Origin: Mytilus edulis
Lineage: Eukaryota > Mollusca > Bivalvia > Mytilida > Mytilidae
Assembly: GCF_963676685.1 (NCBI RefSeq)
Contig: NC_092349.1
Coordinates: 85,572,604 to 85,636,603, forward strand
Direction of reading: 5' to 3'
Length of the DNA stretch: 64,000 nucleotides
The notes under the pieces were generated by a model. The model saw nothing but the letters and a program-made list of their open reading frames with translations. It was not told the DNA's origin and ran no database searches. Each line of letters begins with the position of its first letter. Position 1 is the first letter of the stretch. Below, piece by piece: positions 56,101-64,000 of this stretch. The translations under genes and the position numbers were made by a program.

Positions 56101-58474
56101 TATTCAAATCCGGTTATGAAAAATACGACTTTTCCGATGTGACTTTTTGTGATTTAGACTTAAATGCCTGTTAATCGTTAATTACTTAGTACGTTTAACC
56201 ACTTTAGGTGTTTAAGAATCAATTACATACATTTCTAACGGCAAGTTGATTTTGGAAATCGGCATTTCCATGGAAATAACTCAAACATGTGCGATTACAT
56301 GTACACGATTTGAAATTTATAACAGTTTCACTTTACGTTTTCAACACATGTCAAACAGTTTTCTCTCTGATTTCTTATTAAATATTATTTTAATAACAAA
56401 TACATTTTTGAATCACGATCTTAGCTATGAAAGACAGTGAAACCGTATTTTAACTTTTCTTAATTGATAATTATTTTTGTTTTAAAAGGTTCTTAGACTT
56501 GGTTTAATTTTAAAATCTTTGAAATGCAGCATAATTTGATCCATGTCAAATCTTCAATTCATCCAGACCTACCAGAATAAATATAGCTCTTATGCCATTA
56601 ACTTATAGTCCTTATGTCATGATATTTTTTGACACATGTACACATGTAAATAAAAAAGTATTTCAGACTACAAGCATGGCAAGACAAGGACTTACAAAAT
56701 GTTACCTCCTTTGCAATTGTCATGCAAAAATGATTCAAATAGTAACAAACAGACAAAAAGGATAGATTCTTTGAAGATTTTGTTTATAAAAAGTATAAAC
56801 GCGATCTGTCGATTTTCTCTGAAGTCTCCCTGTTGGGCCTTCACATCTCCCTGAAGTCTCCCTGTTGGGTCTTCACTTCTCCCTGTTTTGCTGCCAGGGA
56901 GAAGTGACTTCTCCCTATAATTTTGAAGTGTGGTGACCCCTGGTCTATGTGAATTTCTTTTAATTATTCTATTTTTGGGCCAGCTGTTCATATAAGAGGG
57001 AGGGTAGGAGGGGTCCTGATCCCGAAATCCCGGACTTAAAAACACCAGATCCCGAAATCCCAGCTTAAAAACACAAAATCCCGAGGTCCCGAAATTCGAA
57101 AAAAAGAATTCCCGGATCCCGAAGGAGTCAATCCCGAAATCCCCAGCTTAAAACACCCGATCCCGGAGTCCCGATAAAGGTCCTACCCCCCCTCATACAA
57201 AAGAATATTGCAGAGCTCATAATAATCACAAGTGTAAAGACTGCATTAAAGAGCTTGAATTTTCACAAACTTGCTGTTTATTTTTTATCCTTATTCACAT
57301 TTATATGTAGCTAAATTATAAAATTACATTATATTATGTTTTAGGACCATTCCATTTGAATGGTTGTCCTTTGAGGAGAATAAACCAACAGTATGTCATT
57401 GCCACTAAGACAAAGATTGACATTGGATCCATCAAACTGCCTGAGAGAGTAAATGATAAATACTTTGCAAGACAGAAGTTGAGGAAACCAAGACACACTG
57501 AAGGAGAAATATTTGACACCAAAAAGGAGGTTTGTACAGTACAGTTTGTTGCTCACAGTTGATAGTTGATCATAGAAAAATCCAATCTGTTTTAACTTAT
57601 CAATTTGGGTTCCAATTCTGTGCATGTTAAACATTGGGTTAAAAATTCATAATGAAATGTCAGTCTTATTTTTTATGAAATGATTGATTTTAATATATCA
57701 GATATATAGCAATTTAATTATCTTGATTTTTAACTAGCAATAAGTTTTACTCTTGTCCATCCATACATCCCCACATTGGTTTCTGTTCTCTTACTTCTGA
57801 AACGTATACACAATGTTCATTACATGTCATCAGAACACAGATAAAAGTTTGAATTTTGGTGGGTCCTACAACAGTTCTAAAGTTACTTCCCTTTTCAAAT
57901 AAAAGAAATGCTGATTTGTTCATTTCCCTTATCTAACTTTAGTTTGGCATAAACAAATGTTATGAAACTTCTGCAAAATGCTTATTGCCACAAAATCAGA
58001 TCAAATACAAATTTGGGATGGCATCACTTTTATCGTTCTTCAGTTATGTCCCTTTATAAATTTAAATGTTCTGCAGGTGGGGGCATCATCTGTAAGTCTG
58101 AAACTGATGAACTTGTTTGCAATGGGGTTAAACATGCTGTGTCAGATCTCAACCCTCCCCTATACCTCTAGCCAATGTACAATAAACAAACACATGGCAA
58201 TACGTACAATAAAACTGTTAAAAGAAGTCTGTATGATGTCAGAATAGTTAATAAGTATGTTTTATGTGTTTTACAATCCGAATAGTTAATAAGTATTTTA
58301 TGTGTATTACAGGTGTATCAAGTAAGTGATGAGCGTAAGGAGGATCAAGTTTCTGTAGACAAACAAGTCCTGGATGCTATCAAGAAGAACAAGGACAAGA
58401 AGTACCTGTTTGGTTATCTGGGAGCCATGTTTTCATTACAGAACAGACAATTCCCACATCAAATGGTCTTCTAA
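53132..58474 (+). CDS. RPL6: 60S ribosomal protein L6 (eL6)
   Basis: Seen: five coding exons at 53132-53227, 54114-54254, 54700-54748, 57345-57529 and 58313-58474 (TAA). All borders are GT-AG and phases agree (633 nt, 210 residues). The protein starts [14 protein letters not shown]. It continues with [20 protein letters not shown], the KOW-like [19 protein letters not shown], then [10 protein letters not shown], the [17 protein letters not shown] block and the end FPHQMVF, which matches the PHKLVF end of vertebrate eL6. It is a structural protein of the large cytosolic ribosomal subunit. The ATG directly follows the acceptor of the first seen intron, so a non-coding first exon must lie upstream. 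ATTAAA at 58484-58489 could serve in 3' end formation. Introns hold mobile-element fragments: Penelope-like 3' ends in introns 3 and 5 (counting the 5' UTR intron as 1), a 1.6-kb inverted-repeat element and a small MITE in intron 4. Confidence 0.97.
53820..53990 (-). repeat. Repeat G-related fragment in RPL6 intron 2
   Basis: GGAAGATGTGGTGTGAGTGC, CAATGAGAACTCTCC, TAGGTCAATGTACGGCCTTC and GGAAGACCAACGGTC. The order is that of the reverse strand of repeat G. It lies between the first two RPL6 coding exons. Confidence 0.65.
54515..54600 (-). repeat. Solo Penelope-like 3' end in RPL6 intron 3
   Basis: AAAATTGAGAATTGAAATGG to AGGTCACCAACAGGTCTT matches the reverse complement of 4550-4635, including CAACCCGACCATAGA and GACAACAGCAGAAGG. 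It is a severely truncated insertion of about 85 bp, antisense to RPL6. Confidence 0.82.
55308..56942. mobile_element. Non-autonomous inverted-repeat DNA element in RPL6 intron 4 (hAT-like ends)
   Basis: Begins CAGGGGTCACCACAC and ends with its exact reverse complement GTGTGGTGACCCCTG. The hexamer GTCTAT flanks both sides (55302-55307 and 56943-56948), which looks like a target-site duplication. The ends also carry subterminal repeats of the CTCCAGGGAGAAG / TCTCCCTGTTGGG kind. No transposase frame is visible in 1635 bp. CAGGGG ends recall hAT elements, which more often give 8-bp duplications, so superfamily assignment is tentative. Confidence 0.75.
56991..57197. mobile_element. Small MITE built of ATCCCGAAATCCC repeats
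   Basis: A 207-bp GC-richer block in RPL6 intron 4. The ends GAGGGAGGGTAGGAGGGGTCC and GGTCCTACCCCCCCTC are approximate inverted repeats. The interior repeats GATCCCGAAATCCC with AGCTTAAAACACC spacers at least four times. No coding capacity. It sits about 50 bases after the 1.6-kb element, so intron 4 (2.6 kb) is mostly mobile DNA. Confidence 0.65.
58122..58243 (-). repeat. Penelope-like 3' region fragment in RPL6 intron 5
   Basis: GGGGTTAAACATGCTG, AGATCTCAACCCTCCCC and TATACCTCTAGCCAATGTAC match the reverse complement of 4240-4365 (3' untranslated part of the Penelope-like copy), ending at GATGTCAGAA. It sits only 70 bases upstream of the last RPL6 exon. Confidence 0.72.
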
Positions 58475-61239
58475 ACAGCTTTCATTAAATTATCTTGAAG
58501 AGATTTCTAGTTTTGTGTTTATTGTAAAAAGAAAAAAGGGAAGGATGTAAAGTGAAGTGAATGTACACAAAACAGAATATTTATTTTATACTGAGAAATA
58601 TTTAAAAGGAGGAATCAATTATATATTTGGAAACAAAGATAAGAGCTTATTACTGGCAGTTAATTAAGGGAGACAACTTGATATAATTGCCATTGAGACC
58701 AGTATACACACCAGTTTAAAATTTCTTGATATAAGCAACTATAGGTCACTGTTCAGTGTTTTATTTACAAAGAGTAAATATTATTCCTTATTAAAGGCCG
58801 AAAATGTAAAAACATTTAAACAAGAAAACCAACTGCCTGATTTTTATCAAGAAAACAAATCTCAAACAAATATGATAAAACAGCAACCAATAAAACTCAA
58901 TTACAGACAAGACTTTGAACTCAGACATCAAGTAAATACAACACATTTACCAGAATTTTAATGAACCCTGCGAAAGTCAGTTTTGTTACTTCCCACAATT
59001 ATTTTCTGCTGCCATATTGATTCCAAAAACTTTTCAATTTTTACAATATCATTGAGAGAAATACAGCAACAGCCCACCTTTAAAAAAGTTTGTGTCCAAA
59101 CTTGCCCCAATAGTTCAAGGTTTCGACCTCAGGCTGTGCTGGATGGGGCATTTTATTCCAATTTTAATTGCAATTGGTCAATTATATTTGGTGTATGTAA
59201 TGATTGTTAGGTATATATGTCTGTCAATTATCTTCTAACCATGACCTCATTTTCATGGTTCATTGGTCAATTTTAAGTTTTCCTTGCCTAGTCTGTTTCT
59301 TGGATACTAGATACAAAAGGTCATCTATATTTAAAGTATGTAATGATTGTAAGATGCACATGTCTTGTCTGGCAAGGTTCATCTAACCTTGTTCTCATTT
59401 TCATGGTTGATTGATCAATGCTAAGTTTGTTTCTTTGATGTGCAATAGGTCAACTATATTTAAAGCATATTTGGTATATGGAATGATTGTAAAGTGTACA
59501 TATATTTCCAGTTTGGTTTATCTGACCATGACCATATTTTCTTTGATCATGTTAAATTGATATGATAGTTGTTGAAAAGCTTTATATTTAAGACTACCAA
59601 CATAAGTACAGAAGATGAAATATTTCAGCATGTGCACTCTTATTGCCTATTGCAATGTATTTTGAGAACTATAATAGATCAAAAGAATTTTTAAACAGTT
59701 GCTGAAATCATCAGGAATTATTGACCTCTAATAGAAAGTCACTTATTTTCATTTCATGAGTTATCTCCACTTAGTCATGAAAAATAGAAATCACTAAATC
59801 TTCAAAGTGGTAGGTGGTGATCCTTTTGGGAGTTGAGAATTTGTAAGTGCTGGCTTTTAATATACCATTAATAATGAGAATTGTAATATGGAATACATGG
59901 GCATTTAATTTGGCTGATGAATGGACGGTCTAGGTATTGCCTGATGATTAAACTAGACTGGTACCGATTGAAGCTGTAAATGAGTGATATAGTGGTTTGG
60001 ATTTTTTCTTCTTCTGGACCTGCAGATTCACATATGGTATATAATTAGTATTATCAAAATGCCAGAATGAAAACTTTTTTTGAATGTCCTTATTTGGCAT
60101 TGGAAATGTATTTCCATAATTACAAGGAGTCAACATTTTGTCCATCCGAATTAATCAATGAATTATGGGATTTTCCAATTGGAATTTAAAGTTCCACAGA
60201 GAACAATAGCTTTTGTATCTATACTATGGAATGGTTCTACTTACAAAAGTTTATAAATGTCTGGAGCAGACCAACTGATTTTGGGGAAGATTTTATATCT
60301 TTCACGATACATGTTCCTTAAAAAAAAAATTAGATAAATTCATGTTTATGATACCAATATAAAACTTCTTTAAGAAAAAATAAAATCCCAACTTCACAAT
60401 ACCATACTCAAAAAGAATATGAGATCTCCTGAGTGAAAATGTGCCATATGTGTGTACATGCATTGATCATCTATAAAAGGACCTGCATTATAGCATTATG
60501 CTGTGTAAATTAAAACATGAAAAAAGTCTCATAGACTCCTTTAATTTTTAAGTGGAATTGGCTTCTAGATTATTTTATTTTAGTAAGTTTATATACTGTT
60601 CACCTTGGTCTCATTCTGGGACTCTTTTCACAAAACATCTTATGACATTAAAAGTTGTACAATGTATTGAAATGATCACTTGTTTTTTTTTTGTGAAATG
60701 AATCACTGAAATGGCTAGATCATTGTCAGTAAAGTTTGAACTTTAAAATCAACAACACAAATTAAATTTTATAATATAACATTTTATTTAACTAATTGAT
60801 TGTATTTATACATGATTGTTTGCAAATAACATATGAAATAAAAATGTATACATATGTATAAAATAATGTAAAGTTTAATACTTTTCATTACAATTAAGCA
60901 TTATCAACGTTATTACAGCATAATAAATCATAATAAAATCCAATAGTACTAGCAAGCTTTAATTTTTATAACAATGATTGTATAAAGCATATAAATTTGG
61001 AAAGACAAAAACGCCTGGGTAAACATACAAATTTAGAAATGGGTCTGGAAAAGTTTATACATGTACAATAGAAAAACTAAGGCTGCATTTTACAATGCAA
61101 AAACAACAAAATCTAGGATAACAACCATAGAAATCATGTACTAAATATAACAAAATAACTTCAAATTAACTATCATGCAGGAGTACATGACAATAGACAG
61201 CACTTGGTTTCATACACTTTTAAAACTGGATTGTGTCCC
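58475..61239. other. RPL6 3' flank and intergenic
   Basis: Starts with the RPL6 3' UTR (ATTAAA at 58484). 58670-58860 resembles repeat G. 59200-59520 holds degenerate repeats of GTATGTAATGATTGTAAG and TCATTTTCATGGTT with a period of about 130 bases. No gene recognised. Confidence 0.45.
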
Positions 61240-61505
61240 ATCCACACTATCATTTTCAATGTTTAATGGACCGTGTAAATGGGAAAAAATCTCTTATTTG
61301 GCATTAAAATTAGAAAGATCATATCATAGGGAACATGTGTACTAAGTTGCAAGTTATTTTGATTTCAACTTCATCAAAAACTACCTAGACCCAAAACTTT
61401 AACCTGAAGTGGGACAGCCAGACAGAAGCAGAGAAGGACAAACAAACGAACAGACGGACGCACAGACCAGAAAACATAATGCCCATAAATGGGGCATAAA
61501 AATAT
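61240..61505 (+). repeat. Repeat H copy downstream of the P450
   Basis: ACTATCATTTTCAATG, TAATGGACCGTGTAAATGGG, AAAGATCATATCATAGGGAA, GACGGACGCACAGACCAG and ATAATGCCCATAAATGGGGC. It has fewer GACG units than the 45-kb copy. Confidence 0.8.
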
Positions 61506-61838
61506 TAATTAATACAAGTGAACAGGGAATAGTATGTATGTATGTCTGATAAATATAAAATCATCATATGACAAAATACTGATTCAGATATAACTTTACA
61601 TAGCAGTTACAAAATTGATTAAAAAACATTTTGAATAAAATTACAATAATAACGATCATAACAAAACAAATGTCATTCTACTTGTAATACATCTTAGGAT
61701 TAACTTAAATATACAACAGCTTGTGTATGACTAAAACTACCGGTAATGCCCTTTTAAAAGAAAAATGCACTATTATAAGTTATATGGTTTCACTACGGAT
61801 CCATAAAGGGTTAGTCAAATTCATAGGGGGGGTCCTCT

Positions 61839-63159
61839 TTAGCTTCTTTCTTTGAAATTGACCATAATTCCATTCTTTGCTCTCATGACAACCTCCATGA
61901 AATGTTCAACTTTGTGATCAGGATCTAAGGAAATCTCAAATCTGAAAATTAAAGTTCACATATATTATGCTTAAAATATGGCCAAATTCCACTGATCACA
62001 GAATATAATCCTTCTGTAAGAATCAGTGGAAGGATGACGTAAAGGGCTTTTATTAATGATTTTGAAAACAAATAATAACCCTTTCCTCCATAATGACGCC
62101 TTTTGACGCCACCCCTTTTACTCCATAATGAAGCCTGTGTAGTGACTCAGTTGAAACGTATAACCTATGAACAAACTTTATCAGTCTTAAAAAAAATTGG
62201 GTCTAATATAAAAAGGATATTCATGAAAATATCTGACTGGAATTTCATTGATGAAATATTTGTTTTCGAAATGCATTAATACTGTACTTTAAAACGGATG
62301 ATTTTTTTTTATTTAAAAAATCCTATGAGAATCAAGTATGTAAAAAAACCATTTCCATGGAGAAAGCCGTTAATTAATCTGTATAAAAGATATTTATATA
62401 AAGGAGATGATGAGTGTACAACAACTCATCAACATAAAAAACATATATAGCCTTAAAAAAAAGTCTTTGTCAAGCTTTAAAAAGCTCACTTTAATAAATT
62501 TTGTGGAGAATGTGTCTATGGGCAAGTCATTTGTAAATATGCATGAGTCAACTTCCACAAATAGAATGATGCAGGATTCAGGTAGTTAAGACAATTTTGT
62601 GATTATAATCATTGTGTACAAGTTCAACATATTTGGTTGAGGCAAACTGAAGTTAATAGAACAAAAACGAAACATTCAGCAATTTTTATGTTTATAAAGG
62701 GGCATAACATATAAATGGTATAAGTGACACCACCTAATTTCGAACTTGATCTGTGTTTTGTGGTTATAAGTATTTTTATAACATTTGTTTTAGGCAAACT
62801 TAAGTTAGAGAATGGAAACCAATTTTTGGGATGTACACAATGCACGGGACAGGACATAAAAGGATAACACTTAAAATGTTGTTATTTTTAACAGAGTTTG
62901 TATAATCCTGCCTATAAAATCAAATTACCCCAAATAGCAAAAAAAAAAACCCTTGAAGAGGGAATAAATACAACCACTGCAAGGTTTCTGACTTGAGATA
63001 AAGCACCTGAAGATGTGACAGTTTGGAAATATTTTTTTTATAATCCTAACCCATATGATATATACATACCATTAAATTATACAGAAAACATACCTGTTAA
63101 CTATTCTTGCGATGAGAACTTTTTCTTCATGCTGGGCAAAGGCTTGTCCAATACAATTC
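61839..63159 (-). CDS. Cytochrome P450, CYP4-type, last two exons (gene continues beyond window)
   Basis: Seen: minus-strand exons at 63159-63094 and 61941-61839 (stop TAA at 61841-61839), joined in phase by GT-AG borders. They read (R)NCIGQAFAQHEEKVLIARIV, then NRFEISLDPDHKVEHFMEV and VMRAKNGIMVNFKERS. RNCIGQ-FA--E-KV is the haem-binding loop and following L helix of CYP4 family P450s. The Cys of NCIG is the thiolate ligand of the haem iron. The FxxG part of the motif and everything upstream lie in exons beyond position 64000. Known: CYP4 enzymes are ER membrane monooxygenases that typically omega-hydroxylate fatty acids. The intron between the exons (61942-63093) holds no other gene that I can see. 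CYP4 subfamily cannot be assigned from 55 residues. Confidence 0.88.
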
Positions 63160-64000
63160 CTAAAGAAGAAACAAACATATAAATATGAATAATTACATTG
63201 CAAGTATGTTTCGTTATATTAAGCTATTTGATTGGCTAACAGCAATCTCAAGTCCTTCTGAAATTGACATTCATTACACAATAAAATTTGACATTCATGA
63301 TGACACGATCATCATGAGGGCCCACAATAAAGTGCACAGGTAAATTAGATAAAAACTTGATAGGAATCATGTTTTCTAGATCCTAGGAAAAAAATGTAAT
63401 TATAAGTATTGAATGCTTCTTTTTATAATTTCAGAGGGTTGTAAAAGGGTTGACCTTGCGCACATTGTAAGAATGAAGCCCTTTTGCGCTTGATACAAAA
63501 TGTACTTGGGTCAACCCTTTTACAACCCTATGAATTTACAAAAAGAAGCATTCAATACTTAAGTAAAAGGTGATGATGGGTGTACTGTATTTCTAAAATA
63601 TTGAAACTTTTTCTATGCTTTACAATATAAAAGAGATCTGTCATACTTTTACACTGACCACATGCTAGAATGTCTTGTCAACTTTACAAATCATTCTATT
63701 TAAAGTCAATAAATTTTCACATTATCTCTACTATATCAATAATCCATGTTAAAAATGATATTTTCTTGGTTCAGTAAAGTTTTTAATTTTCTAAAACTTA
63801 AGATGCATTAGAAATCTATTTATCTAGAATATGCTTTGCCTTAAAAAAAAATCCAGATGTGCCAGTTTGTCTTGAGGGGAAATTGCAGCATTTTAGCCAA
63901 TGTGTCCACATGAACCTTTAATATATTGTGAGGAAAAAGTTTGAGTTGGTTTAGTTTGCTGTGATGCAACTTGAACTCAAGTGTGTATTCTTGTGTTTGT
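63160..64000 (-). other. P450 intron sequence to window end
   Basis: Upstream of the 63159 acceptor there should be the intron preceding the haem-loop exon. It contains the 157-bp hairpin. No further P450 exon could be read before the window ends. Confidence 0.45.
63404..63560. repeat. Long-arm hairpin upstream of the P450 exon
   Basis: AAGTATTGAATGCTTCTTTT...AGGGTTGTAAAAGGGTTGACC (63404-63454) pairs with GGGTCAACCCTTTTACAACC...AAGAAGCATTCAATACTT (63509-63560). The arms are about 50 bases with few mismatches and a loop of about 55 bases. It lies in an intron of the P450 gene. Confidence 0.83.

Noticed and set aside
56692..57045. 117-codon minus-strand frame
   Set aside because: Spans the end of the 1.6-kb inverted-repeat element and the start of the MITE; composition follows those repeats.
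57341..57634. Minus-strand frames of 62 and 97 codons
   Set aside because: Antisense shadows of RPL6 exon 5.

Overview
This is a eukaryotic nuclear window, very AT-rich and dominated by interspersed repeats, with widely split genes (GT-AG introns, exons of 16-290 nt). The ribosomal protein, INO80E and CYP4 genes indicate an animal. The repeat families, a small secreted C-type lectin and a CYP4-type P450 point to a bivalve mollusc, most likely a mytilid mussel. That placement is inferred from recall of repeat style, not from a search.

Four genes can be assembled exon by exon with matching splice phases. (1) 21618-28386, minus: a four-exon C-type lectin of 227 residues. A broken partial duplicate lies upstream of it (29395-32523). 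(2) 41296-52479, minus: a nine-exon INO80 complex subunit E gene of 233 residues. (3) 53132-58474, plus: ribosomal protein L6 of 210 residues in five coding exons, probably preceded by a tiny non-coding exon near 52535-52557. (4) 61839-63159, minus: the last two exons of a cytochrome P450 of CYP4 type, whose remainder lies beyond base 64000.

Layout: 1-21 kb is a repeat bed without a recognisable intact gene. It holds a frameshifted Penelope-like reverse transcriptase copy (plus, 1690-4660), a second deleted copy in opposite orientation (14815-15900), several copies of three mussel-type repeats (A, B, C), a nested inverted-repeat element (11605-13215) and a Tc1/mariner element with perfect ends but a broken transposase (19824-21114). 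21.6-32.5 kb holds the lectin gene, a truncated LINE (29990-31325) and the lectin duplicate. 33-41 kb holds a 500-bp repeat family, a 162-bp tandem repeat and foldback elements. 41.3-58.5 kb holds INO80E and RPL6 head to head, with start regions only tens of bases apart. 58.5-64 kb holds the P450 end plus repeats.

The most unusual structure is a minisatellite of about twenty 42-bp units in INO80E intron 3 (about 49215-50115). Its unit is a copy of that intron's own 3' splice site plus the first bases of exon 4. Second is a run of four evenly spaced TGACGTCA palindromes in INO80E intron 5. Nothing seen amounts to a new multi-gene system.
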